DNA from: Blasia pusilla
Lineage: Eukaryota > Marchantiophyta > Marchantiopsida > Blasiales
Assembly (NCBI GenBank): GCA_050084515.1
Contig: CM114274.1
Location: forward strand, 8,928,001 to 8,992,000
DNA: 64,000 nt
Reading direction: 5' to 3'
The position numbers and the translations under genes were made by a program. This document shows positions 45,979 through 58,405 of this stretch, in pieces. Position 1 is the stretch's first letter; every line of letters starts with the position of its first letter. Under the pieces are notes generated by a model. The model saw only the letters and a list, made by a program, of their open reading frames with translations. It ran no database searches and was not told where the DNA came from.

Positions 45979-48375
45979 AGCTTGATATTGAAATGCAAGT
46001 TAAGATGGTGAGACATGCATGTTCATTTTATGAACCTTGGCCCAAGATATCAATTCTAGAGTGACGAACAAGGAGATTTTAGTGACTTGGAGATCAATGC
46101 GCTCGTTGCAATACTTGCAAAGAATGATCATAAGGGGCATACCTTTTGGCTTGCTAAAGTCACCAAGATCATTCTTGATAGTATTTTTTGAAAATACTAT
46201 CAAGAATGAAAGTAATATAAATGTTTTGAATATACTATTGGTTCTTCTTTTACGCACTGCCAAATACAAATCATGTATTTAAATGCTACTAGCACTGCTT
46301 ATTTTAAGTAAAATATTTTGTTTGATTCCAAACAGTGACATATTGGGTAGGTTCATTGTTCCATTGAAGAACTATTTGGATTCATTATGTGGATCACTTA
46401 TTTATTCTTGATCCGAATGACTGGTTAGTTTTGTACGTGTTCTAGGCATCTTTTGGCTTCTTGATCCCTTTCACTAAACGTGTTCAGGATCTGGTTTAAT
46501 GGTCATATCTTGATCCCGATGATGTGTCAGGTAAGGTCCGTAAGGACCTATCTCGAGTGTGTTTTGGGTTCCTAATCTCAATCACTAATTAAGCGGATCA
46601 TGATCCCAGTCAATTAGTGGTTTCTTAAACTTGACATGTATACATGCACGTGGGATTCATGAACCTTATTGCTTTGGCATAATTTTTACAGATAAATCAT
46701 ATAAATCATTTTAATGTGATAAATTTTGCCTATATAAATATCCCTTACACATGTATAACTATTGATAATCTTGATTTCAACTTGCTAGTTACATTCAAAT
46801 TACTACTCTCAAATATGTTGGATATCTAGTAAAAAGAGAATTGAGATCCAATATTTACATTAAAAAAATTTATTACAATAAAATTATTTACATGATGTGT
46901 CAAGACTAGGAAATATTATACGCAATGGAAAAACTAAGAACCTAATATGTCATCCATATCAACCTCTTTCTCAAGCTCATCGAGAGTCTTGGATTTATCC
47001 TCACCCTGACCACAAGGAGTTCAACCTCTGTCTATGCAAACTCAACCTCTTCTTCCGGAAGCAGAGGCATAATTTCCACACTCGCCATGCTTGCAACTAC
47101 ACTCGTGGTCTCTTCATCTATTACTAGTTCACTTGACATTGTCATCACACGTTGATTGATGAAATCAACTTGCTTCCTACTTAACTCAATAGCTATTGTA
47201 TTCCTACCGGCTTATAGCACTACAATTAGTCTAGATCTTGAACCGGAACATAAAGCTACAAACCAGTCATTTTCTTCAGAAAAATGTTAAACAACTCAAG
47301 ATAATAACTTTAGAGGATTTTGCTATGGATTCAAAATAGTGTCATCCATATTCGTATATTTTCTAGTAACACAAGATGCCAAAATTGTATTCAATTCATT
47401 CTTGGTCAATCGGCTCAGAATGGTATCATTCTCGCACATGCTTTCAGGAATGGAAAAAGTAGTCAATTGAAAACATCTCCGAATTGTGGGCAAGACGTGC
47501 ATCTCCAACATGAATTTTGATTTTTGGCTTGTGCCACATAGAAACCTTAACTCTCGTATCATAGTGCTCCTAAAGAACATTCTCAACCATTCCCAATTGA
47601 AGATTGGAATGAAAACTAACATATCCTCATGTTTTAGAGGTGCATTGGTCAACTTCTTTAAAGAGTCCACTATTTCCCACAACTACTCAACCCCAAATGG
47701 TACCTCCTCATTCTCTCCCCCTTTGGCCTTAAGACCATAAGGAATATTCAAAATCGCAAAAGTTTACTTTCAATGCACAATGAGTGACAAAGTTGGATAT
47801 CCACACGAATGCAACTATACTCTCGATCAACACAAATTGAGGAGTTTCATAGTTGTGGAGAGACACTTCCTCAACATGTGTCTCAACACTCTTAGCCTAG
47901 AGCATTTTTTCTCGATTCTTCTTGTGAAGACTAAGAGCCTTCTTATCTAACTACACAAAAGACTTGAAAATCTGATTCCTTATTGGTTCTTTGTCATCTT
48001 CTTCTATTGCAACAGGTTACTTAAACCCCTTCGTGCAAACTTTTATCTCGTACATTAAAGGGAAATTTTTGTGATTGGGATCATCACTTGAAATCTCTAT
48101 TCAATTCAACACTAAGACAATGAAAGAAAATTCTAAAAACCTACGCAATGTCAAGTAAATACGATCATTAACAAATAGTAATTTGTTTGCCTTATCATTC
48201 AACTCAATTGTCTTGTGGGTTATAATCCCAATCACTTGTTCAATCATCCAAAAACTTTTTCGGGTTCAATATTATCAACCACTTGTCAGGTTCAATCATC
48301 TTGATGACTTGCATTGTCAGTTTCATTCTCCTGACCAATCGAGGGGTTCTTGACACCGACCATATTTTGCATGAG
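45979..48375. other. AT-rich intergenic DNA with one perfect hairpin
   Basis: No gene is recognised. A minus-strand frame of 119 codons (47323-47682) has protein-like composition (EDMLVFIPIFNWEWLRMFF) but no motif. The hairpin at 46171-46207 is listed separately. Confidence 0.35.
46171..46207. repeat. Perfect 17-bp inverted repeat with 3-base loop
   Basis: ATTCTTGATAGTATTTT (46171-46187) and AAAATACTATCAAGAAT (46191-46207) are exact complements around TTG. Confidence 0.9.
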
Positions 48376-48790
48376 CAGGTTGCACACATACAAAGTCCAT
48401 GTTCATAAATATGTTAGTGTCCGTAGACTTATGTCCATCCCAAAGATGGACATGTCCATTCAGACCCGAGTTCGCGTAGCCTCTACTCGAGCCCACCTTG
48501 CCCACAACGTAGACCTGGGCTCGGTCATCCCGTATCTTGTCTAGCAATCCATTTCCCATTCTTGCCACCATTTTATAGCCTACACCAAGCTCGCGTGGCC
48601 TGCACCATCCGGCCTAAGGCCCACTATGGGCACGCTTTGTGCAAGCCTTGAGCCCGCTCAGAACATGCCCTATGCGAGCCTTCGGCAAGCCATTGGGGCC
48701 TATGTGCAAGCTCGATGCGGACATAGCAAGGGCTTGTAGCCCCGACATCCGTCTTATCCTTGCTCGCACTATTTGCAATGCAATCCGATT
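48376..48790. repeat. GC-rich dispersed repeat, member 8
   Basis: It starts CAGGTTGCACACATACAAAG at 48376 and continues with GTCCATCCCAAAGATGGAC, a palindrome of the family type. The far end is indistinct. Confidence 0.55.
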
Positions 48791-50837
48791 AGCTACTATG
48801 GTTCACATCTTATTGTGGTTTACCTCTATCGGATTAGTTGTTGTGGTTATAGAATTTAATCTGATTTAACTAAATGGTTTCTCTTCTTTTGATTATCAAA
48901 CATTCTTACTTTCAACTCGTACTTTGGCGAATAGCATGATTAAAGGCAAGACCAAATTTAAATTAGTTGATCCCTAAAAATAGTTAGGTTTATTGATTGC
49001 GTTGAACGCATTGCTAACTTTCTTGTTTTGGATAGGCACTTTTTGAGAGGTTCATGTGTAGAAGTGATCAGTTGTAAGACACCCAACGTTTAAGAAGTCT
49101 TGAGTTTTTCCCAAATTTTGTATGTTCCTCAAAAACATCATTTTGAAGGTGAAAAATTTGGGCATCACGTGTGGGTTTTCTTTTTAAGAAATAATCTCAA
49201 TTCTAAGGGTAGTTTTCCAACCAATTTTTTTGGTTCCAAATTTTAGGTTCAAAAACGTGATTTTTAAGGGTAGAAACAATGGTTTTTTGTGTTTTAGAAA
49301 ATTTTCAAAAGTGTTTCTTGTTTGGAGGATAAATAATTTGACTGTTTGAATATGGTGTTTCAATGTTAAACCTACCACAAGTGCAAGTAGCAAAAATGGC
49401 TAATTTTTCATACAAAGGATTACATACTACATGGAAATTTCCTTCCCCTTCACGCAAACACCTCACACGAAGACGTTTCTCTCTACACGGAAGCGTGGGA
49501 GAAAACTCCTCAACCTTCACGCTTCAGCATCTTTGTAGGCTTTGATTAGGTGTGGCATTGGGGAGATGATCAAGAGTGAGCATTTCGAGACGCAAAATGC
49601 TTCTCCTAAATGCTCTAGTTCACAACTTCCTTCCCTTGCCTTCGTGCTCTTTGTTGATCAAAGGAAAAGATTCCATAATGACCTCCTCCATTTAGCTTAC
49701 TTTCACCTTTGCCACTTTTTTCTAATCAATAGTTTTGATCTTCCAAGATCTCTCGAATTTTATAATCTCAGACCCCATTCTGCAATTTGGATTTGTCCAC
49801 CAACCCCCTTCCTTAAAAAAATTAATAAATCATCTCCCATGATCAACGGCTGAGATCTTCTAGATCCTATGCCCTAAAAAGTCCCATGTAAAACCCCAAA
49901 TACCCTACATTTTCCTTGATTTTTTACTTTTATTTTGCTTCTATGTATATTACTTCAAGATCTTAACCATTCAAGATCAACGGATAATCACCTGAAAAAA
50001 GCCCCCAAAGTTTTTTTCAATCGAAGGGTAGCAAAACCTATTGTCACAATATAAAGGAGGAAAATCAAGGAGCATTGAGGGCACCAACCCTTTGCCTCGT
50101 CTTCTTCTTCTTTCTTCTCCTCCTCCTTGCCTTGCTCTTCATCTATAAGGGCAAAAATTATAAAAATTTGCGTGGCCATGCCCCCCCCCTATGCTTCATA
50201 AACCTAGGGGGGGAAAAACTCTAAATTACCACCTAGATGTTGAAATTAAAATGGAAAACCAAAAGTATAGTTTTTGATTTATAGTTAACTTATAGAACCC
50301 AACTCTGAAAATCTGAACCCTTCAAGCTTGGTGGTTCATCACCAAGGACAAACCGCCACTATTTGTTTTTTCGATTCTAGGGTACCGGTGAAGATGGATG
50401 TTGTCACAATATAAAGGATAAAACATAAGGAACGTCAACAAGGCAACCGACACTTCAACTACTCTTCTTTTTATCTCTCCTCCTCCTCCTCCTCCTCCTC
50501 CTCCTCCTCCTCCTCCTCCTCCTTCTTGCCTTGCTCTTCATCCTTAACACCATAAATCATTTTAGAAAAATTGAGGCCATGCCATCATGCCTTACAAATC
50601 CAAGGAAAAATAAAACACTCCAAATTCCCACCTAGAAATTGAATTAAAAATACAAAACCATAAATATGGACTTCCATTTGTAATTGAGTTCTGTAGTGCA
50701 ATGCTCAAAATCTAAATCATTCAAGATGAGGGTTTGTCAGCGAATAAAAGCCCCAAGTTTTATTGTGACAACAAATGTTGTCACAATAAAAAGGAGAAAA
50801 AACTAGGAATGTCAAGGAAACCAGCACTCTAAGTGTT
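48791..50837. other. AT-rich region with a decayed threefold repeat
   Basis: Three diverged units lie at roughly 49950-50290, 50290-50690 and 50690-50830. Each has a TTCAAG(A/C) block, then GTTGTCACAATA(T)AA(A)AGG. The first two continue to CTTGCCTTGCTCTTCAT and GGCCATGCC. No gene is seen. Confidence 0.45.
50473..50524. repeat. (TCC)n microsatellite
   Basis: About 15 CTC/TCC units have expanded in the second unit of the local threefold repeat; the first unit has only three or four at the same place. Confidence 0.9.
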
Positions 50838-51230
50838 CAAGGTTGCACAAAAATGGACATGTTAACAAACATGGGACAAACAAGTCCGAACATGCCCAAC
50901 GAGTCCTCCGCCCAGGTTTTTTCGGTACCCTAGGGGCGCGTGCGGGCTTCAGACACGGGAACAGGTGAAAGCTCAGATTAAGGGAGACAAGCAAGGATCA
51001 AATGGATATGCGGGCTATGAGCCCTCGCCTAGCCCACATCAAGCCCGCGCACGGCTTGCACTTAGCCTGCCCTAAGCCCAAACTTGCCCAAATAGGGCTT
51101 GCGGCAAGCTTATGCAAGGGCAACAATTAACCTGTCCATGAAACGCATGCCCGGTGCGGGCCTAGCCCATCCATTATGGCTCTATTGGCGTACAGCCACA
51201 GGGAGCAGGGCCGCATGGGCTCGGCAATAG
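50838..51230. repeat. GC-rich dispersed repeat, member 9
   Basis: It starts CAAGGTTGCACAAAAATGGA at 50838, with GCCCGCGCAC and GCGGGCCTAG words. It ends close to gypsy copy B. Confidence 0.55.
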
Positions 51231-51446
51231 GTAGGTATGAAATCATGGACGGTACTAAATGTGTATAGAGTATTAGATCATGTCAAGTAGATATGATGTT
51301 TGCCATCAAGAGTTAAGGGAACCCAATTGCCAACTAAGGGGGCGCTTGTGTGGTCTCGATGTATATGTGTGGGTCTATTTTGTTTATGAGTGGATCAACC
51401 CGTGTGTTGGGAAGATCGATGTTGTGTGGTGTGTAGATATGACCAA

Positions 51447-52027
51447 TGTCGAGCGAACCCACATCGTCATACAACATACATCGCTGACATACCATACTCA
51501 CATACATACATAACATAGACGAGAGTATCCACAAACACAAGTGTACCACAACTGAAATGCGTGAAAGACCTACTGTCATAAAACACGTTTACAATCACAT
51601 ACAATCGAGCCAAACCCACTCCACGATGGGAGAATCCAGGTCGAAGCTTGCGGGAAACACCATAGCCAAGAGCTCTACTCACTACCAAGGCTAACTCCCA
51701 ACGCAACAGGCTCAACTCAAAGAACGATCGTTTTTGAGTGCACTCCACCTTATATCCTCCAACCTAAGAGCGGGCCCTCTTTGGGAAAGTCACCCCAACT
51801 GAGTAACCCCCAACCCTATGTATGGAACCGCATCTCTACCAATCCACTACGGTCCTACATAAGGAATGGCCTCTACTAGCACACCATACTCTACGACATA
51901 ATCCGTATGGTCATGACAGCTGTCGAGCGAATCCACATCCTCATACAACATACATCGCTGACATATCATACTCACATACAAACATAACATAGACGAGAGT
52001 ATCCACAAACACAAGTGTACCACAACT
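51447..52027 (-). repeat. 3' LTR region (X-Y-X) of gypsy copy B
   Basis: On the minus strand the order is polypurine AGGGGGGTGAG, segment X (about 51921-52027), segment Y (51553-51918, starting TGTCATGACC), segment X again (51447-51552). This repeats the arrangement at 12410-12991 in copy A and ends at the same CGACA. Confidence 0.8.
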
Positions 52028-52070
52028 CACCCCCCTAACTGGCGGTTAGGTTCCTCTAACTCCCAGGTCT

Positions 52071-53072
52071 TGTCGCGCCCCTACTCTCCTTGAACGTCAA
52101 TCTTTAGTGTTGCGGAAGCGTGCGTTCAGTAGGTCACGAACTCATCGCCGATCTGCACCCAAACACGCACTCTCGTTAGTCGGGTTTGGCCAACCGGCGT
52201 TCCAACCCACCGAGTCCTAAACTCGGCGTCTCATCAAGCTCAACCTTCCTTAGTTCCTAGCTCCCAACACATGGCAAGTCCTTCAAGACTTGGAACAGAC
52301 TTCCTGGTTAGTCCAGGGATCTGAAACGGCACTTGCACGCCTAGCGATCCCAACTGTTCAACGGTCCTCGTGTGAGTTCTGAACCGAGACCCAAGTAATT
52401 GAGTCGCGGCGTGAAATCCAAGAGGAATGTCTACAATCGCCTCAATGGACTTGGTGCAGGTTTTCCAACCCAACGCCCAAACTCGCGTTCCGTTCCATGC
52501 CCTTGAGCCGCCCCGCGGCGCCCAAAATGGGGTTTGGGTTCCAAGCACTCTCGGAGACCTTCCCCCTTACTAGTACTTCTGGGGTTCTCCAATAACCCCT
52601 CCCCTTTGGGAAAAGAGGTTCGGGCCCTTCATTGTGGCCCTCAACCCGACTCCACTTACAGTCGTTTTCGGGTCGTATCTCAGCCGCTGCTTATGCGTTT
52701 GCAGCGATCTTTCGTGTGTTTGAACCAGCTCTTCATAAGCTTTCCAACGCACTCTTATTTGCTCCAAATGCATCTTGGCGCTAAAAGTTATGGCCATAAA
52801 TACAGTCGGAAACTCTCAAACGCAAGTGGCGTTCCAAATCCGGATCTTTCCTTTGGCAACCCACTTCCTAGACTCGACTTCTTTCAAGTCTCATTCCGCG
52901 TTTGGTCCAGGTTTCTGAGTTGCGACCATCAAATCTGAAACGCGACTTCTCGCTCGCGTCTCGTCTCTTGTCTCCTCTTTGAGACAACTCCAACGCGCAA
53001 ACCATCTTAGCGTGAGCCCGCTAATGTTCCGATGTTCCGCTTGGCACTTGTTTGGTCATGAGGGTCGCGACA
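52071..53072 (-). repeat. 3' LTR of the nested chromovirus
   Basis: On the minus strand it begins TGTCGCGACCCTCATGACC and ends GGGGCGCGACA. A polypurine tract (minus-strand TAAAAGAGGGGTGAG, 53073-53087) lies directly before its start. It differs from the other LTR mainly by small changes near 52110-52140. Confidence 0.92.
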
Positions 53073-53087
53073 CTCACCCCTCTTTTA
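53073..53087 (-). other. Polypurine tract of the nested chromovirus
   Basis: TAAAAGAGGGGTGAG on the minus strand abuts the 3' LTR, the site that primes second-strand DNA. Confidence 0.75.
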
Positions 53088-53760
53088 GAGGTTGATGCCC
53101 TCATCAACGCAAACTTTTATTATGTCAAGTCTCTGGCAGCCTACCCCTTGACATTGAATTGCGTTCTGGTGGCTAACCCGCAATTCCTCTTAGTCTCTAG
53201 TTCTCGCTTTGCCCCACTTAGAATTATTAGCCTCTCATCTTCGATAAGCCTGGACTAGTTCCAAGGAACTAACCTATCAAATAAGCTAACTAAGTGTGCA
53301 ACCTTAGACTCTTTTCGACTCACATTGTAAACATCACACTGTTTACCTGGTCCACAAATCGCACTACTATTGGGTCGCTCTCGTATTCGACTTAGGCGCG
53401 TCACTAAGTTTACTTATTTGGCCACAAGTAAGATCATCCCAAGCCCCAAGACAGACTTCATCTGCCCCGCCGACGCTAGGGCAAGCCCGAGTGTAATCCA
53501 ACACAAGGTCCTGTTCTAGGTGCTTATCCACATACGAGCTCTCACCTCAAATACTCCTTGTCTATCCTCTTGTCGTACATTCTAAGTCTATGATGAACGA
53601 CTCATAGCCATGCACTACCACATACAAATTGCAATCAACACTGGTATCGAATCTCCAAATCCATACACTCCTTTATTGCAACACTAGCATATTCTAGTTA
53701 CAACGGACTTCGGCCCAAGATTCCACGGATTACAAGTCATGTCTCTAGCTTCTCCTCGTA

Positions 53761-53976
53761 CTAACGTATGTGCTTCGCTTGTGTTCGCTTGAAGTCACGC
53801 AACAATTCTTGCGCGTGTTCCAAATCCGCCTCCGCAATCCAAGTCGCCTCCTTCACATGGTAGCCCTTCCATTTTACCAAGTATTCATACTTGTTGGCCC
53901 GACGCCTTGAACGTAAGATGGTCTCCACCTTGAACTCCGGCTCCTCATTTACGATGACCGGGTGCGGTCTCACCAC
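53761..53976 (-). CDS. Chromodomain at the integrase end of the nested chromovirus
   Basis: Chromodomains of this kind guide integration to chromatin carrying methylated histone H3. The frame reads FKVETILRSRR, then YEYLVKWKGYHVKEATWIAE, then LLRDF, the full three-strand and helix order with its aromatic positions (Tyr, Trp, Trp). It ends in a stop at 53761. A stop codon just upstream at 53977 separates it from the integrase frame, so it is expressed only if that stop is bypassed or is an error. Confidence 0.85.
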   Translation of the reverse strand: MVRPHPVIVNEEPEFKVETILRSRRRANKYEYLVKWKGYHVKEATWIAEADLEHAQELLRDFKRTQAKHIR

Positions 53977-53979
53977 CTA

Positions 53980-55010
53980 TCTCCGCTCGAAACGTCCATT
54001 ATCTTGAAGGTATTTCTTCAACAATGACACATGAAAGGTCGGGTGAATCTTGAACTCGTCCGGCAGCCTCAACGTATACACATCCTCAAACGGGTTTGCC
54101 ACAATCACATACGGTCCAGCATACTTGGCAGACAGCTTCGCAGACAACTCTTTCGGAAGAGTGAGATTCTTCACACTCAACCACACTTGTTCTCCAACTT
54201 GAATCGTGACTTGGCGCCGACTCTTGTTAGCATGCTTAACGTACCTCATTTGAGCCTTTGCAAGACTTCGCTCGCACTCTCTTCTCGTTTCGCATCTCTA
54301 CCAACAAACTTTCTCGCCGCTTGTCGTGGTTCGAGCCAATGTAGTACCCTTTGAAAGGGCTAGATCAAGAGGCCCTTCGGCTCGTCCATTTGCCAGAGAA
54401 ACGGAGATTCTCCTGCTGCGTAACGCTTGGTCGAGTTGTAGCAAAGATTCCGCCATGCTCACCACCGACCCAATCGCGTTGATCAAGACGACATAATTCC
54501 TCAAATCTTGATTCACGATAGAGTTTACCTTTTCACCGGTCTGGTCCATCCGCGTGGGTGGAAAGCCGTCACTAAAACTCAGCTTGGTCTTAAACCTTTC
54601 GAACAAGTGCTTCCGAAAGCATCGGTAAACTTTGGATCCCGATCTGAAACAATGCTCCTAGGCAAACCATGGGCACGCCACCAGCTATCGGGAATAGTTG
54701 CGCCGTCAGATACGCCGTTGCGGAATCCACCGTCGCACGAATCTCTCCAACTTGCTAAACCATCAACAATCACAAGTATAGCATTGTATCCCCAGATTCG
54801 GAAGACTCGTGATGAAATCCATACTCACACTTTGCAAGGGTCCTTCGGGATCGGCAAGGGATGCAAAGCAAGCCTTGTTTCTTATCATAAGAGACTCTAT
54901 TCGCTTGGCGTGTCACATGGTCTTCACATATTGAGCAACATCCTCCTTCATGTTGGGCCAAAAGAACCGCTTCGACGGTAACAACTAGCGAGATTTCTCT
55001 CCTTTATGTC
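53980..55010 (-). pseudogene. Integrase of the nested chromovirus, frameshifted
   Basis: The core lies in 54298-54961, split over three frames: zinc-end remnant and QYVKTMW-type frame near 54920, SMDFI near 54830, SDRDPKFTDAFG at 54600-54650. The last frame (53977-54249) holds the GPY/F block (LSAKYAGPYVIV) and HPTFHVSLLKKY. This tail followed by a chromodomain is diagnostic for chromoviruses. Confidence 0.8.
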
Positions 55011-55191
55011 CCGCCAGGGTCCGTCGTGACATTCGGCCTAACACCTTGGTTCGCATTCTCGCCTTGCCCTACATAGATCCTACTGTTTGAACCTTAGTAA
55101 ACCGTGCCTCAAACTTATGTTGGCCACCTTCTCACCCTCCTTCAACTTCCTCCGTATTCCCCTACTTGAGCATCCTTCATATATCCTTCAC

Positions 55192-56500
55192 TTAATCCTT
55201 CTCCAGATCTGTTTCCTTAGGGAACATTGCTCTCAAGACTGTGTAAATCGATGGCATGTGTTCCTCCTTGCGACTTAACGCATCTGGAATCACATTATCT
55301 TTACTTGGCTTGTGGATCAACTCTACATCCATCAGCGCCAAGGTATCATGCCACCGCAGTTGTTTCGATGTCACTCGATCCTGGGTCTCAAAATACTTGA
55401 GTAATATATTATCGGTGAATACTCGAGTCCTGTGGAGCCCTAGATAATGCCGCCACTTCCTCAAGCAATGTACCACCGCGAACAACTCTTTCTCATGAGT
55501 AGGCCATCTCCTTTCAGTGTCGCTAAGCTTCTTGCTCTCATATGCCACCGGTCTCCCTTCTTGCACCAACATTCCTGCAACCGCGAAATCACTAGCATCG
55601 GTATGCACTTCGAACGGTTTGTCAAACTCCGGCAGCTTTAACACTGGTTCCTGCGATAGAATCTGCTTCACTTGGTTGAATGCCTCATTAACTTCCTAGG
55701 TCCAAGTCGTGTTGGCAAACTTTGCCGTCCAATCCGTGAGAGGTCTCACAATTCCCGAAAAGTTTTTCACATAAGTACGATAAAATTGCACCGCACCTAT
55801 GAACCTCCTCATCCCCTTTACAGTGGATGGGGGTTCCCACTCGGAAATCGCCTTTACCTTTTCCATGTCTGGACTGACGCCATCTGCACTGACCACGTGA
55901 CCCAAGAATTTGATCTTACTCAAACCAAAATCGCTCTTCTCTACATTCGTGATACAAACTGATTTGCCCTTAGCTTAGACAAGACCGCTCTCACATGTCG
56001 AACGTGCTCCTCTAGTGACTTCGAATAGATAAGTATATCATCGATATAGATGATAACATACTCATCCATTTCCTTGTGAAAAATAGAGTTCATCAATGTG
56101 GTGAACATCGAGAGGCGCGTTACATAGACCGAAAGGCATCACTACAAACTCAAAGGAACCAGTATCTCGTCCGCACGCATCTTCTCCACATCCGCCTCGG
56201 CAATCCGAATCTGGTAATATCCGACTTCAAGTCAATCCTACTGAAATATCTCGGCGTGCCACCTCATCAAAGAGATCATCTATCCTTGAAGAGGATAATT
56301 GTTCGAACCGTCACTTTGTTCAAAGTGCACGGTAATCAACACTGACCTCATCTTTCCATCCTTCTTCTTTACAAAGAGAACAGGTGCTCCATAAGGTGAC
56401 TTGCTAGTCCTAATGTAACCCTTTTCCAAGAGCTCACTTAACTGCTTTTTCAACTCAAGAAGTTCCTCCTGATTCAACCTATATGGTGCTTTTGAAGGCG
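55192..56500 (-). pseudogene. pol: Reverse transcriptase and RNase H of the nested chromovirus
   Basis: Reading leftward: fingers at 56280-56477 ([20 protein letters not shown]), the catalytic YIDD intact at 56037-56048 in its own frame, the thumb at 55696-55923 (FLGHVVSADGVSPDMEKV), then RNase H at 55192-55671 (FEVHTDASDFAVAGML, HEKELFAVVHCL, RVFTDN, IPDALSRK). Frame changes at about 56280, 55925 and 55690 break the chain. Confidence 0.9.
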
Positions 56501-56778
56501 GTTGGGAACCGGTATGATCTCTATCTTATGATCTACGGCTCTATGTGGCGGAAATTCAGTCGAAGCTCATTTGTCAAGACATCCTCAAACTCCTGGACCA
56601 CTTCTGGAGTGGTTCTAGATTCCCTTGAGGCGCGTCTTGATCTCTGCAGATATCGCTTGTAGCCTCCTCCACTTGTCTCATCAAGCAGAGAAATCCATCC
56701 TCCAACTCAGTCATGCTCCTCCTTGTGATCGAGTTCACCAACTCCATCTTCGCTGAACCTCACGGACCAACCGCACTG

Positions 56779-57108
56779 TCAGAACCGTTTGCCTTTTAGC
56801 AAGACGCTCAACCTCAATGGTCGGCGTCTTAACTCCACCTCATACGCATCTAGGAATGTATTCCCCAAAACTCCGTCAATGCCGTCCATTTCGCATACAG
56901 TGAAATCCTCCTTCAACTCGAATACCCCGCATCCCACTGTCAAACCCAAGACCAAATCAGAAGTCCGATGAGACTTGCCTCCTGCAAATCCCACTCGAAT
57001 GGGCTTGTCCGCCTTAGAGGTAGACGGCCCAGTTCCTTCACGATTCTCGGGCTTAGGAAGGAGTCGAAGCTTTTGTATCCACGAGCAACAACACATCGCG
57101 ATCAGCAA
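56779..57108 (-). pseudogene. Aspartic protease region of the nested chromovirus
   Basis: A frame with FELKEDFTVCEMDGIDGVLG and FLDAYEVELRR is the second half of a retropepsin-like domain. In the neighbouring frame near 57080-57100 the active-site stretch reads LLLVDTKAS, so the glycine of Asp-Thr-Gly appears replaced by lysine. With the frame change this protease is probably dead. Confidence 0.65.
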
Positions 57109-57189
57109 TTTTGGATCTTAGGTACACCAAATTGTGCGCCCTCTTGGTGACTTGAAGGGACGTCTCCATATCACCCGCCAACAGATGAT

Positions 57190-58130
57190 GCTTAGCAAAG
57201 AAACGCAATCATACTTCCATTACTAACCTTCGGTTTTGAACACCCTTTCGACAGTGCCCCCGGTTCGCCACGGTTGTAGCATACTACCTTGCCGTTCCTG
57301 TCTTTGAGTGTTGTCCTCCTTCGGCCGCATGAAGTTCCACTCGTTTTTCTTTGCCGGGCGACGACTCTCCTGGTTCGTGGCTTTGGCCCCCACTCCACCT
57401 CTTTTGAACGCCTCCTTATTTTTCGACTTCTTGAAAAAACTTTTGACTCGAAGGGTTTTCGGTTTGGACCTCATCGTCCCTAATCCGCTCCGCTTAGCTT
57501 CGAAGGTCCGCGCAGTCTCTGGCAACGCCGGCATTCGGTAAAGGGCCTTCTTCGCTCGGCTTGAGTCCACTAATGAAGATAGCCTTCTTCGCGTGCTCAT
57601 CCATCTTCGGACTAGAAGTCGGGCCAGACTAAACTCCCTCACATACGCGCTTAAGGAACCACTCTGCCGCATCCGCACGCATTCCACCGTGTCACGCAAC
57701 CCTTGGTACTCGGAGTGAACCGATCCCCAATCAACTCCTTGAACTCCTCCCAACTCGAGGTGACTCACCGCCCAGATATTCCTCTCGTTGAGCGGTCCAC
57801 CATTGTAGAGCATGATCCTTCAGGAAAGTAACGGCTACCATCACCTTGTCCTGCTCAGCAACCTTCTGCGCCTCAAATGCGATTCGATTCGTAAGGAAAT
57901 CCTTCACTTTCGAGCGCCCACTCCAATAAATGGCGTAAGGTGTTCGTCTTGCAGAGCTTTTGCCCGCTTTTCGGGTTTCGAGTGGCCTCTAACTCAAAGC
58001 AATCCGCTTGCTTTGCTGGGACATCGCTCCACCAACACCTTCAACAAGTCCAACGCCTGGCTCGACTCCGTCCTTTCCTGAGTTTGGGCCCACTGGTCCC
58101 GCGGAAGGAGTCGCCATGGGGACGCCTCAC
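57190..58130 (-). pseudogene. gag: gag of the nested chromovirus
   Basis: The capsid block LQWW-AQREEY-type segment lies near 57780-57815, in the frame beside the 196-codon frame 57223-57813. That frame continues with a basic Lys/Arg-rich stretch. A zinc knuckle follows near 57240-57285 but is degenerate: CYNRGEPGALSKGC has lost the second Cys and the His. Several stops occur upstream to 58130. Confidence 0.7.
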
Positions 58131-58386
58131 GACGGGCGTTCGGCTCTTTCGGGAGTCTCCGACTCCTCTATAGCTTCACTGATCCGGCATTGGTTCCTCT
58201 CTCGGTTCACATCGCTTGATTCGGCGCTTCTTGGGTTGTTCTCCCACGATCGCCATCTCCAAGCCAACTCACTCAGATCTCCTCCTCGTTTTTGCGTCCC
58301 TCCTCGAAAGCGCCCGAGTCTAGCCGCTACCTTGAAATTTCCCAAGCGCCCGGCTGATCCCACGACCCCAAGTTCTCGCTCATCAA

Positions 58387-58403
58387 GGATAAGCTCGATA
58401 CCA
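58387..58403 (-). other. tRNA primer-binding site of the nested chromovirus
   Basis: Minus strand TGGTATCGAGCTTATCC begins two bases after the 5' LTR. TGGTATC plus GAGC matches the 3' end complement of plant initiator tRNA-Met with one base missing, the usual primer for plant gypsy elements. Confidence 0.75.
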
Positions 58404-58405
58404 CT

